From Adiantum capillus-veneris (lineage: Eukaryota > Streptophyta > Polypodiopsida > Polypodiales > Pteridaceae), in the NCBI GenBank assembly GCA_014529385.2, contig CM043959.1, positions 90,552,529-90,612,528 on the forward strand: a stretch of 60,000 nt of DNA, written 5' to 3'. How positions within the stretch are numbered: the stretch's first letter is position 1; each line of letters opens with the position of its first letter. A program made the position numbers and the translations under genes. This document shows, piece after piece, positions 1-11,200 of this stretch. The notes beneath the pieces were generated by a model that was not told the DNA's origin, made no database searches, and saw only the letters and a program-made list of their open reading frames with translations.

Positions 1-235
1 AATTATCACGGATTCCCTAAAATGTAATTAACCTCTCATAATTACCTTTAAGAATTTTGAATCCATTTGCTATTTTTCCCCTTTTAATTTGTCCTAAAAA
101 CAGTGTAGTTTTGCTAAGATAATTAGGTAAACTAACTATCTGAGATTAACCTTATTATCACGGGTTTTCTAAGATTTATTAACCTCTGATAAATAGCTCA
201 AAGAATTTTGAATCAATTTGCTAATTTCTGATCAA
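1..235. repeat. diverged direct duplication, about 80 bp units
   Basis: Two copies about 150 bp apart share TATCACGG, a run into TTAACCTCT, AAGAATTTTGAAT and ATTTGCTA, at about 1-82 and 152-233. They differ at many positions and by small indels. No coding content is visible. It could be an old local duplication or the edge of an unidentified transposon. Confidence 0.5.
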
Positions 236-277
236 GATTACAAAGATTACAAATTGTTGGCACCTATACTGGCTCCT

Positions 278-773
278 CTATATTTGTACTAGCTCGCGCA
301 ACCCGCCTACCGGCGGCTCTCGCTCGCTCTTACCACTTTGCAGATAACTTTTTGGGTATCTGCCATGTTGTCGGTATGCAAGAGAAAGTGGTTGCATCTC
401 CAGGGAATAGGGGAAACCCCATGCTTGCCACCCTTGCCTCCATTCCATGGACCTCCCCAAGTTGTGCATACCCCCGCAATAGGTGCATTTCAAGAGATGA
501 TATTGCTGACAGGAAGCTCCTCAAACACTTTGTGTGCTTTATGAAGTGCATCATATTTGGCATAGATGTCGACCAAGGTACCCACAAAGCAACAAACAAT
601 CTCCCTCCCTGACCTTGTTGGACATATCCTGCAATCAATGCACTCGATGAGAACGTTGCATCTAGAGACACACCCTCAATTTTCATCCGCTGAAAATAGC
701 CCAGGTGTGGATGAGACACCCTGGATTCGCATCCATTGAAAACAACCCAAAGCTCGTTGTCCCCTTGATCCAA
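278..773 (-). pseudogene. pentatricopeptide repeat (PPR) protein fragment, broken
   Basis: Reading the minus strand across several frames gives pieces typical of plant PPR proteins: GTLVDIYAKYDALHKAHKVF (about 610-550), a following EELPV, an ALIAGYVQQGQGG stretch (about 650-610) and IAGYAQLGE-like text further on. PPR proteins are organelle RNA-binding proteins made of tandem 35-residue helical repeats. The signature here moves between frames and meets a stop where the usual SWN would be, so it cannot encode a working protein. No start, targeting peptide or C-terminal domain is present. What is seen is the motif set; the family call is inference from that and is fairly secure. The fragment is isolated, with microsatellite DNA downstream. 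Confidence 0.65.
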
Positions 774-871
774 GGTTCAATCCCCCATCTTGAGCGTTTT
801 GGTAGCTAGTGGCGACTGGACTCCCATCTAGTACGACATATGAAGGATTGCTGCCAAGCAGGTGTTTAACG

Positions 872-874
<3 letters not shown>

Positions 875-920
<46 letters not shown>
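875..920. repeat. (TC)n microsatellite
   Basis: Uninterrupted TC dinucleotide run of about 23 units. Confidence 0.95.
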
Positions 921-921
<1 letters not shown>

Positions 922-923
<2 letters not shown>

Positions 924-1581
924 GTCAGTGTTCGAGAAAAGTGCGTCAACTAAGCCTTGAGCAATTGAAGTGAACAATCAAAACAGCCGGTTGAAGAGAT
1001 GGGGAAAGGAGAAAGCCCGTTTGAAAAATTCAAGAAAATAGAGTTAAATTGTTAAAAAATCTTCTACCTTGAAAAAAATTCTCTTTGAAACTACTCCAAA
1101 GCAAACGTCTGATTGATTTTTTTTGGGGAAATTACCAAACCAAAATACCCCTCTAATTTGTGGAAATTCCCAAAATATCCCCCAAATTGCAAAAGTTACC
1201 AAAATACCCTTGTATTTATTTTCCTAATCTTTATTCCTTTTTGATTGACAATTAAGATCCGATTTTGAGTGCTTAGCATGTAATTAGTCACAAATTACGT
1301 CGCAAAAAAGGGAAAATATTATGTCTAAAAATAATGAAGCAATTCATCTAGAGAGCCTACTTAACGGCTCAAATTCTAGTTTAGCATCTTGTATTGATAG
1401 ACAATCAAGTCTCTTATGAAAAGCTAAATTGTCTTTCAAGAAATTTAATCCCACGACTAAGGGTATTTTGGGAATTTTGGAAAAATCGAAGGGCATTTTG
1501 GGAATTGTGACAAAATATTGGGTGTGTTTTGAGAATTAAAATATTGTGCGGGCCATGGAGTCTTCTCAGTTTTGTCTGTGC

Positions 1582-1585
<4 letters not shown>
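922..1585. other. AT-rich non-coding stretch with imperfect inverted repeat
   Basis: No gene seen. AATTCCCAAAATA and CCAAAATACCC motifs at about 1115-1210 recur in reverse complement at about 1455-1545 (AGGGTATTTTGGGAATTTTG). This could be a degenerate foldback element of about 420 bp, but no clean ends or target duplication are visible. Confidence 0.35.
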
Positions 1586-1642
<57 letters not shown>

Positions 1643-1675
1643 TTGCCCAGCGCTAGTGGAGTCCTCTGCCTGCGC

Positions 1676-1744
<69 letters not shown>

Positions 1745-1794
1745 TACCCAGCGCTAATGGAGTCTTCTGTCTGTGAGAGAGAGAGAGAGAGAGA
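1586..1794. repeat. tandem array of a composite unit, each with a (GA)n tract
   Basis: Three GA tracts (1586-1640, 1678-1741, 1775-1794) are separated by near-identical spacers reading about TGYTACCCAGCGCTARTGGA then GTCYTCTGYCTG. A related GGAGTCTTCTCAG-TTTGTCTGTG lies before the first tract and ATGCTACC follows the third. The microsatellite and its flank therefore duplicated together. No credible gene overlaps. Confidence 0.85.
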
Positions 1795-2540
1795 ATGCTA
1801 CCGAATCGTCTTATGTCTCGCCAGGGAGGGTCGTCTCGGCTGCCTTTGCCTGCACGTGCTAGATATGTGAGAGAGAGAGAGGGGTTCTCTCGTGAGTCGT
1901 ATGTGAGACGTGGGTGCTGTCAGTGTCACCTGTCTAGCTGCGCGCACTATCCTCACTGTCGACTCAGAGCACACTCGTCGGGGATCTGTTGGTATCACGT
2001 CACTCAAGCAAGTATGGCGAGACAAAACCATTTTCAGCCATGTGGCCGCCTGAATTCCTCTCTCATTCATATATAGTATAGATTACAACCATGGGCACTG
2101 GCGTCAACTTCCTGCGTGAGAGAGCCCATGGTTGAAATATGCACATAGCCTCCGGAAGTTGATCATGAAATAGGCAAACGGAGTGAGGGAAGCAGGAAGT
2201 TGATCAGCAATTCATCTAGAGAGCCCATGGTTGAAATATGCACATAGCCTCCGGCAATCTGTGTCCATCCCTCTCTCTCTCTCTCATTGCCTTTGCCTGA
2301 CGCATCCATAGCAAGAAAAGATCTCCCTCTCTCTCCCTCATGGTCTCGACTCATGATGCGTATCATCTGCCACTCTCCTCCACGTGGCATGGAATAATTT
2401 TTTTGTCCCTCTCTCTCTCTCTCTCTCTCTCTCTGCCACGTGCCGACTCCAACCTTTTCCTTCATAGGCAAAAGAATCATCTACTCAGATTTTACTTAAT
2501 AAGATCCTTTTCTAAGATTGGCACGACCTCCTAGCTCAGT
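1795..2540. other. non-coding stretch with short TC tracts
   Basis: No gene supported; open frames here are short and poor in complexity. It contains short TC runs (for example 2408-2434) and the perfect repeat listed separately. GCTCAGTAGGTAG near 2534 resembles a tRNA A box but has no partner B box. Confidence 0.5.
2119..2254. repeat. 37 bp perfect direct repeat, two copies
   Basis: The same 37 bases, beginning AGAGAGCCCATGG and ending TAGCCTCCGG, occur at 2119-2155 and 2218-2254, 99 bp apart. The intervening DNA repeats GGAAGTTGATCA as well. Confidence 0.9.
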
Positions 2541-2613
2541 AGGTAGCCAAAACAACTTTTTCAGAAATGCATTACTTAGTTTTGGTGGGAGGGGGGCGGG
2601 GCAGGGGCCTCAG

Positions 2614-2919
2614 CTATATCTAACACGGGCATGGGAGATGGGATCAAAGGCTCCCATCACTTTTGGGTCCCGACATTAGGCGCGCGTCGTAGATCTTGTC
2701 GCAAAAGTAAACTCGGGTACCCGAGTTTACAAAAATACCCGAGTTTACTTTTGCTCGCCCCGATACTTTTGCACGCCTCGGGGGGTGGGGGCAAAGTAAA
2801 CTCGGGTACCTGAGTTTACATTTTTCCCGAGTTTACATTGTCCACGGAAGCCCGGGATCTACGGTCTTCAATCATCCCACCGTAGATCCCATCTCCTCCC
2901 ATGCCCGTGTGAGATATAG
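2614..2919. mobile_element. MITE-like foldback element
   Basis: The left end (2614-2645, starting CTATATCTAACACGGGCATG) is matched in reverse complement by the right end (2885-2919), with one mismatch and a 3-base indel over about 33 bp. The inside (2700-2850) carries nested palindromes built on GTAAACTCGGGTA. There is no coding potential. This is the architecture of a non-autonomous DNA transposon of about 306 bp. The flanks are G-rich and a target duplication is not clear, so the superfamily is unassigned. Confidence 0.7.
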
Positions 2920-2923
2920 GCGA

Positions 2924-2947
2924 GGGGGGGGGGGGGGGGGGGGGGGG
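2924..2947. repeat. poly(G) tract
   Basis: 24 consecutive G, directly beside the right end of the foldback element. Confidence 0.95.
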
Positions 2948-3005
2948 AGGGTGTATTCCTTTTTTTTTATGGCTCAAAGGGAGCTCAAGGAGCAGCGCAA
3001 ACATA

Positions 3006-3060
3006 TAGCCTGGTGGGTAAGGTTGAATTTCATACTATGTACGTGATGTGTTCAAATCCT
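3006..3060 (+). other. possible tRNA-derived (SINE-like) promoter pair
   Basis: TAGCCTGGTGGGTAAGG resembles a polymerase III A box, and GTGTTCAAATCCT about 40 bp later resembles a B box (consensus GGTTCGANTCC). No tRNA cloverleaf, poly(A) tail or target duplication was found, so this may be a decayed SINE head or chance. Confidence 0.3.
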
Positions 3061-4173
3061 ACTCATTAAGATTGGTTTTAAATGGTGACGTGCATGGACA
3101 TGCTAATTGGAGATGCTAAAGCATCTTGGGGAGATTCTATGTAATGAAAAACAAAAGTAGAGCCAGTAGAACTAGTAGAGTGTAGCACTCTAATGGGACT
3201 ACGTTCACTTTTTCATTAATTAAGCGCAAAGTTTCTGTCTCACAACCTTTGGTAAAACTACAATACTCCCTTTGTCCCTAGTTCCCACGCTCCCCTTGCG
3301 CATGGCTTTCCTCCCCTCTGCATCACCCTCGATGGTGCTCACCACGCTGCTCCCGGTTCGCTCCGTCTGTCCCTACATCAAAAATCTTGCGCTGAGAGAT
3401 CCTTAGTTGTCTTCCCTCCCCTGTTTCGTTGTCCTTTCCTACCCTCCATCCCTTGATCTCCACAACGCCTCAGTCACTCCCGTGTTGCATTTGCGTCTCA
3501 TGATTCCACAAACACACAAAGAGTACATGGCACATTCGCTGCTTGCAAAGACACACATCCTCTTGCAGCTATTCGTTGCATATGAGTATTAGGCGGATGC
3601 CAAATTGCACGTCATTGAGAGCAACAGACCTATCCATCCTCCATTCCTTCTCACCTGTGTCCTTCCCCCCTCCCATCCTCTGACGACATGCTTTAGACTA
3701 CTGCATCGTCATCTGAAACCATTCTCGCTCATATTTTTATGCAAAAAATATTTCGCTCCACACATCAATAAATTTACAACACAATTTTACATGAGTAAAG
3801 AAATCTTTAATCTTTAAAAGACCCGTCCTCTCGACCTTGGGATCTCCACGCGTCCTATCTAGTTTTCATTTTCTTTGCAAGGAAAGCACACATGTTCACC
3901 GCTCAGCATTTTCCTATTCAAAGTAAAAATATCCCACGTTTATCTACCTTTATCTTCAACTTTTCCCTCAAAAGCATCGCAAAATCTCCCCTTGATTCCC
4001 CTTAATAAACCCCAAACCGAAAATTGGCTGGGCCTACTAGCTGCGCATTGGTTGATTCAATTTATCCAAAGATTCGTCAAGATTCTTCCCACCCCAACCT
4101 TGCCTCTGACTTCTCTTTTACCCTTAATTGCAAAAGAAGGAGGACAGACTGGAACTCCTACGCCTATACTAAG
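3061..4173. other. intergenic stretch, no gene seen
   Basis: Only short unrelated open frames in several registers, none with a recognisable motif. Pyrimidine-rich on the plus strand. Confidence 0.5.
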
Positions 4174-4393
4174 ACCCGGGGTAGTCACTTATCAAAAGAC
4201 CCTTATATCACGTGCGTTAAAGAGGTAATTAATAATACCCCAATATACATACTATACTTACACTGTGAGCCTATTTTAAAAAATCCCACCCCACTATGTA
4301 TGTATACATTTTTATACATTTTGGTCTTTTAATAATCCTCTCCGGTTAACTCACGTGATATCATACACATTCTAAAAAGTGACCGCCCCGGGT
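4174..4393. mobile_element. MITE with ACCCGGGG terminal inverted repeats
   Basis: The left end starts ACCCGGGGTAGTCACTT and the right end, in reverse complement, ACCCGGGGCGGTCACTT. Weaker matching continues for about 70 bp (ATATCACGTGCGTTAA against ATATCACGTGAGTTAA). ACTAAG flanks both sides (4168-4173 and 4394-4399), which fits a 6 bp target duplication, although part of it could belong to the terminal repeat. About 220 bp, AT-rich, non-coding. Superfamily not assigned. Confidence 0.75.
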
Positions 4394-4399
4394 ACTAAG

Positions 4400-5833
4400 A
4401 TTAGGACATATCCCATATCTTCTCAAGCATGCAAGTGGAGCTGCTTTCCAGATGGTGCCATATGCATTAAAAAAAGCAACACTGCACATAAAAAAAGAGA
4501 TCTATGGAGACATGCGCTTCTGATAGCTACCTAAAGCTGGCAACGTGCGCTCGTTGCTTCTGCTGTAGAGCATGGCCATCAGCTTCTACCGATGCATTGC
4601 ACTGCATTGCTCCATGGCCATTGGCTTCTGCCATTTGCCTCCTGCACGACCTGAGTCACACTCTATATGCTCAAAAGAGAATATTCTCTTTTAAGGAGAG
4701 ATTTTCTCAATTTCCACCAGGTGATACCCCCTACTAGTTGGAGTAAATTCAAAAAATTGGACATTAGTGAAAGACTTTAGTGAAAGTCTATGTAAGGCGG
4801 CAACGACAAAGAGTAGATAGGTTTAGAATGGGTTGTGCATGGCATTACCATGGCAGCAGATCATTACGTGCGGCGATGTCTCTTTAGAGGGGCGTAGAGT
4901 GGTGATGCAATCTACTCAAGGCTATAACACTCATGCAACAAGAGAGGAAGGGGAGGTTGAGCAAGAAAGGGAGGGGACATCAGGACAGTACCAGAGGGGC
5001 TTGCCACAACAATAGCAGGTTTGACGACAACACTAGGAGAGCGAGGGGATGTCGCACAGTAGCAGCAAGGCGGCTTCCAGCAAGTCGGGTGTGTGCAGAA
5101 GGGGTCCTAGAAGAGGAACGTGGTAGAGGAGGGGTGATGACAGCAACAAGCAGGGGGTTTCCATAGTAGCAAGAAGTTGGGGACATCAAGACATTAGCAT
5201 AGGGGGTCGCCACAACAACAGCACTATGTCAGGTGTGTGCTATTGGATCGGTCCTAGAAGAGGGGTGACAACACCAAAAATAAAATTGTGAAGTTTTCAT
5301 GCTCCTTGCGAACTTCCCTCCCCTTCATCTTCCACATTGTGTTTACCTTGTCGAGATGCTCAAAAATCTTTATACAAATGATTTTTTTTACTCTCCACCA
5401 TGTAGCAAGTTACACAGGGATGTCACTACGTGATCACGATCGTGTGATTATGCTAATAACACCAGTAATTACACAAGAAAAATATGTGATCACGTTAATT
5501 GTTAATGTGATCCTTATAATGACGACCTTCAAAAACAAATAGAGCCCTGGTTAGCCCGTCATGTTTAATCATTTTTCCTTTGGGCCGCCGGTATTGTTCA
5601 TTTTTTTGGGCAGGAAATAAAAAATATCGGCATGCGTACTTATATAAAGGAAAACCCCTTCTAATTGTGGCACTTTGACTAGGAAAATCCATGGGGAGTG
5701 TATCTGATCACATCTATCAAGTCAGTGGAAATATTCAACAGCTTCTACCTAGACCATGGTCGATGGATATTCACTACAATAACCATTAGCAGGCGGGTTC
5801 GTTTACAAACAAGACGAAGAAAGCGGGTGGATA
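4400..5833. other. intergenic stretch, no gene seen; diffuse internal duplication
   Basis: No frame looks like a real protein. Between 4970 and 5275 a segment with GGGGACATCA, GCCACAACAA, GTGTGTGC and GGTCCTAGAAGAGG occurs twice, about 160-200 bp apart, imperfectly. Confidence 0.45.
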
Positions 5834-6973
5834 ATGAATTTTGTCAATAGCTACAAAGAACGTGTGAAATACTTTTGCCTATCTCATATGGGGAAGTCGG
5901 TAAAGGAAGTGCTCATTGAGCATACATATATGCACTCTAAGTTGCATTTGAGAGAGGCACCATTGGGGTTTACTACTAATACACCTAACTGCGCGTTTAC
6001 TATACTTGATATCAGCTTCTTTTGTGAATTTTATTCTGAGATCATTATTTTACCATTTGCTTTTGTAGATATGTATCCCTCTGACAATGAAGATTGGCAT
6101 CCAGTGGAGTGCATAATGGGAATCTTTGATTCTTTTCATGCATGGGCGGGACAGCTTATGTACAAAACTAGTGCTAAAAGAGTGCTTGCAGAAGGGGGGG
6201 TCTTCTTCTACAACTATCCCCGCTCTACCCATGGCTTCAACACCCTAAGTCATCTCCCACGTCCCCCACATAATGGTCCAGAGTGGCCAATCTAAAACTT
6301 CTAAATGTTTGAGACTCAAGCTCCATCAGGAAATCAAAAGTGCTTACAACCAAACGTTGCAAATAGGCAGGAATGTGTCTCTACCTTCATGCCATTACAT
6401 ATGTTTATAGACTTGCTCCACAACAAAGAGTTTAGAAAGGTAGAGACCATGTTCATCTGCAAGTCATAAAGTTACTTTGATTTTCTAGATGATGCTTGGG
6501 ATATCCATGATCTTGAGGGAATTTTGTGCAAGGTGGACAAACATTCAATTGTGTGCAAGCATATGTCAGCATCACAAAACTTCATGGTTTCTTTCTACTA
6601 CATAAGGTGGCATCAAGTAAAAGGTCACTTGGTAGCTATGGATGAGGATCTATGTGATGATGCTAGTAATCCCTTGAGTGTGATTGAAGCGATGTGTGAA
6701 AATGAGCTGGTGACAGTTGTTAGTGTTAGAAGTAATGTCGCCCTAAGACAGGTGCAAGAGGATTTGCTTAACGCGATTGACCTCAACATGTCTGCAAAGT
6801 TTGTTTTCAAGTGCAACATGCGAAAGGTAACATGTTTCACGTCCACTAGTTATTGTGTCTATGTAATTTATGTTCTCATTATGATCATGTTAACTCTTCT
6901 CCTGCTTGCTGTAGGTACCCAAGAGAAAGAAAACTACAGTAGTATGTGCAGAAATTGCAGATGATAGACATGG
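5834..6973 (+). pseudogene. unrecognised multi-exon plant gene remnant, interrupted by element A
   Basis: I do not recognise the protein. Coding-like stretches run through 5834-6000 (with VLIEHTYMHSKLHLREAPLG), about 6069-6290 (DMYPSDNEDWHPVECIMGIF, after a TTTGTAG acceptor), about 6480-6828 (IDLNMSAKFVFKCNMRK) and 6915-6973 (VPKRKKTTVVCAEIADDRHG). The last two are separated by a clear 86 bp intron (6829-6914) with a GT donor after CGAAAG and a CTGTAG acceptor. There is an in-frame stop near 6468. The last exon runs straight into the CATGG target site of the retrotransposon, so the 3' end of the gene has been lost or displaced. Probably a decayed copy of a real gene; function unknown. Confidence 0.5.
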
Positions 6974-7475
6974 TGGAATTGGAGCTGATCTCTTCAAATA
7001 GCTGGTTCCACTGTTAGAATTTAGAGTTATTGGTAAGCCGTGAGTTCAGTTGATGATACTGAAAAAGAGACTAGAGACTGGATTGAAATAGTTATCTGAA
7101 CTGAAATAGTATATTGAAATGAGATATAGACTGGAAAATTAGAAAAGTGTTTGTAGTTTCAGATTCATAGTTCAGGAACAACCAGTACAAGGTATAACGG
7201 ATTGAAGCTCAAATGATTATAGTAGCAGTAAATTTGGTTACAAGATGAAGTTACAGGCGAAGAGATTGTAACTCAGAAAATACTTTGGAAAGCTAAAACC
7301 AAGAGAACTAGGAAGTAAGAAGCAAGAAGCCCGATTACAATGTAATGGGTCCTATTTATAGCCTTCTAGAAGTTACTACAGTAACTGCCATGGTAATTAC
7401 TAATGTGTGACTGATCCACTGTTCGGTTTTCCAGGAGATAGATCCCGCCTGTTGGGATTGTCTTTGCCTTCTACA
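6974..7475 (-). repeat. 3' LTR of element A
   Basis: 502 bp, beginning TGGAATTGGAGC and ending GCCTTCTACA on the plus strand; aligns end to end with 16982-17480. Confidence 0.93.
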
Positions 7476-7492
7476 TTCTTCCCTCCTTTCTT
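7476..7492 (-). other. polypurine tract of element A
   Basis: On the minus strand AAGAAAGGAGGGAAGAA directly precedes the 3' LTR (TGTAGAAGGC), as expected for the plus-strand primer of reverse transcription. Confidence 0.85.
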
Positions 7493-7589
7493 GAATTTTG
7501 GTATAACTCCAAAAATTTTGAAACATCCACCACCTGATTCTAAAATGGTGTTGAGGAACCCATCTGAGTTTTTGGTTGAGGTCCAAACT

Positions 7590-10500
7590 CTAAACCCTAA
7601 ATCGATTTGTCTATTTGCTGAGTTGGCCGATGTTCCTCATGAGTTGGCCTATGTTCCTCATGATAGTACTCCTCTGGAGTCGCTAGCCCTTTTGGAATTG
7701 CTAGCTCTATGCCATATTTCATGCTTGTTGAGTGCTTGATACCCCGATAATTGTAACTCCAAGGGTGTCTAGCCAACAAAATTCCAGTGCCCTACTGGGA
7801 AAATCCTCCGTCTAATTCTAAGATGGAACTACCCATTATCATTCCATTGAACCCACTTCCTCTTGCCCTTCTTCTGTACTGGTGCTTCAAAAGTTCCAGT
7901 GCCAGCATTGTCCTTGTGGATAAGTTGGTAAATGGCCTCTTGCTCAAGTTGATCATGCCTTGCTGTGGACATCTCCAATTCATAAGGTGTGAGAGGATTA
8001 TATGTTTTGGTATCGGGATCATACAACGTGCGTCTACCCTTTGTCAGACGGCATCTAGCTAATTTATGACTATGTGAAGCTGTGTGGATCCATCTTGACT
8101 GATTTGTTTTAATCCTATCTTCAAAGAGTATCTCAACCAATTTTTTGTATTGTGGCCCCATACCTGGTTTAGCGGTAAGATCCTTTTCAGGAATCTTAGA
8201 GGACTGATCCACAATAAGTTGAAGAAGTTGATTTGTGAGCTTGGTGAGACCTTTGAGTTGGATTTTCCATTGTCCCATATAGAGCTTGATCCTCTGCATT
8301 TAGCCTTGCAGTTCTAAAACATCATTTAATTGTAGAGTATCACTGATCAGTGTGTGCCAGGTTTTCCACTCTATAGTGGCTCGTTCATACCAATCCTGAA
8401 GATCATCATTGATGTTATAGTATGTGAGCCGATCCACTGGTTCTAAATGTTGAGAATACAAAGCTGGGAAACACCTAGATAGCTCAGTTTCCCTGGCCGG
8501 CAATGCATACAGGAGAATTGGGGAATCAGGTACAAATTGCAGAAAGTTGAGAACAGCTTAGTTCTCTTGTTGCATCATCTTCCTGGTGACTCGAACCAAT
8601 TGAAACAGTCTTCGGAGAGCAGTTGCATGTTCCCCTACTATCATTTGAGTTTGCGGTCCCTTACTGTGATGGAAGTCTGATCTTTAATAACAGCTTGTAC
8701 CCTCTGGTCCAGCACTCCTTTGGCAATTTGCATTTGTAGTGGGACTTCTTTCAGTTGATTTCTGACCTCTTTCATACATGTCTATCTGTGCTGGTTCATC
8801 CTCCCTCTCTTCATTCTTCTCTTCTGCTTTCTCAGAATCCTCATCAAGGTCATTCTGCTTATCAATATAGTCCAGAATAGCTTGATTTGCCAAAGCACTA
8901 TTATATTCAAAAATTTTATCCTACAAATCACTTTGTATAGTTTCCATGAGCGTCCTTAAATTGTCCATATTGAAGACGGCATTGCCTTTTGGATTCAGTA
9001 TATCAGCCAAATTATTGTATATGTATCTTTTTGTTAAAAAGGCTTTCAATGCAGTGTGGCTGCTCGGCAATGAGTTGAAATCAACTCTCTTCATCCTCAA
9101 CATAGTTTTAAATCTATCATCAGCTCTCTCAGCCTCTACCTTTTCTTCATTTAATTGACTCATCTTAAATTCAAGCTTGGAAAAATTTCATTCTAATGTC
9201 TAAATTGTCCTGGCTGACTAATTTTCAAGAACACTATGCCGCAATGATTGTGCCCCTATATCCTGTTTCAACTTCTCAACTTGCTGCTCTTTGTTCTTCA
9301 GTTCAGCTTTTAACAGTTCACTTCATCTTAGATACTGAGGCATCTAACATTTTTCCCAAAGCATGGACAATCGTATTCAAGGATGACTGGATAAGCAGTA
9401 AAAGCAACCATCATGGACCGTCGCTAGGTGAGAAGCAACTGGCTCATAAACTGTAACAGGAGCCATATATGGTAATGTGGTAAAGTCAGGTTTGTGTAGG
9501 ACTAATCGTCCCGTGAGCAGATGAGTCTGCAGATGTTGTAATCTGTCCTTCTTGGTTAAGGCTACAGCCAATTCATTGAAAGGGATAGGACTTTTACTCA
9601 TTAGACTAGAAGGTGTTGGACCTTTTCCCTTATCAGTATGCACTGCCAACTGCTCAGCATTGGTCTTGTCTGGTTGGTCTTTTTCTGCACTGGTGTTTGC
9701 TGAACTCTGCCCCGCTTGTTGGCTGGTCCCAACAGTAATCTTTACTGGAGGCTCGTCTGCTTGGCTAACTAAAGTCTGGTCTACTAGAGATTTTTCAGTA
9801 GACACATTTTTTACCTGACTTTCTAACTACTTCAAGAAAGTATTGCTCTTAACCAATGTAGTTTTTGGTCTCTTGGAACTACCAGCTTCCTCCTGCGTGG
9901 CCTTTCTCTTCTGTCTAGTGAGAGCTAACTGACTACCTGGGGTTTCTTCATTTGAGGATAAATCAACATTGTTAGCTGCTAGGATGGGTTTCTGACTATA
10001 AGCCATCCGTACCTGGTCATGAGCAGCAAGAGAAGTTTCCCAGTAAAGAAACTGCTAGACATACCAGGCTTTGAAAACATTTTGAAATTTCAACTTGGTA
10101 GTCTGTTGAAGCACATTATGCGATAGAATCTGACATAAGGTGATTGAAGCTATGGCATCTAATTTCTTTGCCAGTAACATAGCAAACAGTTTCTCTAAGA
10201 CATATGTGGGGTTATTTTTTATGCTCACAGCTTCAGCCACAAATCGGTAGGCAGCAGGGACATACAGACTTGCTACCGGAACCCCTTGTGCACTGGCCTT
10301 GCGTTTGTTCTTGGATGCGTCATCTTCCTTCAGAGATGCACTTATCTGTTTGAAATTTGTGACAGTTGTCTTTGGCTCATTTGGCATCTTGAAAGCAAAA
10401 GCAATGTTATCCGGAGTTACTGACACTTTCCTACCATATACTACAGTGTTGCCGTCATAAACATTGAGGGAATCAAGAACCTGCCTAATGATAGCTGTGT

Positions 10501-10935
10501 CAAACTCAATTCTTGTGGCTTGCACAACCACATGCAAATCCCACAGGCGTAGCAATGCTTCTGCTTGCTCGGTAAACACTTACCATTGTATCTTACTATG
10601 GGGAATAAGTGGTAAAGAAGCTTTAGCAGCGGCAATAAGTGCTTGGGTTTCCTCTATGGTTTTCAGCATCTTCTCCGACATTTTCTTCCTACCCATGCAC
10701 TTTGAAGACGATGAATTAGTAGAAGAAGAATTACTTGAATCTTCAAACCCATATGCAGGTGTGGCTGGTAAAGATAGGCAGCAATCAACAGTTGCTTCGG
10801 ACGAAGAAGTTTGTGGTTGTAGTGAAGAAGCTTCAGAGCTTGGTGATGGCGAATGTGTGACAGTAGGAAGACGTCGTGCATGAGACTTATGAGAAAAAAT
10901 ACCTACTCGCCTTACTGTTATACGCGTTCTCGCCA
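7590..10935 (-). pseudogene. extra coding region downstream of integrase in element A
   Basis: About 1,100 codons between integrase and the 3' LTR, broken by a few stops but largely open. It opens near 10935 with MARTRITVRR and a Ser-rich segment. One in-frame TAA (10580-10582) separates that from a 174-residue block with IRQVLDSLNVYDGNTVVYG and KVSVTPDNIAFAF. A Glu/Gln/Lys-rich middle (9805-8690) and a conserved tail (KLARCRLTKGRRTLYDPDTK, near 8050) follow. Fragment B has the same region (tail with GPREEEHF at about 32290, in a shifted frame), so it belongs to the family. The position is that of envelope-like frames in some plant gypsy elements, but I see no signal peptide or membrane segment. 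The block at 10055-10579 faintly resembles the so-called plant transposon protein domains. Function unknown. Confidence 0.6.
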
Positions 10936-11200
10936 TAAAAGCTCCACTACTTACCGTTGCTAGAGTTCTATGCACCGCTAATGATGTGGCATACATGCAT
11001 TGGCTAATACATTTCATGTTCTTTGAAATGATTATCACAGACAGTCCGACTGGCCCTTTTTCCCATAAAAATTGATACTGGTTTTGACACTTTACTGATT
11101 CTGGTACTGACATGGTTTTGTCGTGCTGAGACTTTTCTGGCCCTTTGACTAGCTCTGGTACAATTTGTACATGAAAAAGGCTTAAAATAACTAATTCTGA

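Noticed and set aside
765-790. B-box-like GGTTCAATCCCC
   Set aside because: No A box at a suitable distance and no tRNA fold; isolated.
1414-1870. Frames with long (SL)n or (RE)n runs
   Set aside because: Products of the GA microsatellites with no conserved domain.
2525-2545. tRNA-like GCTCAGTAGGTAG
   Set aside because: A-box-like only; no B box or cloverleaf within 100 bp.
5400-5520. Paired GTGATCACG words as a possible inverted-repeat element
   Set aside because: Arms are under 12 bp with poor extension and no flanking duplication.
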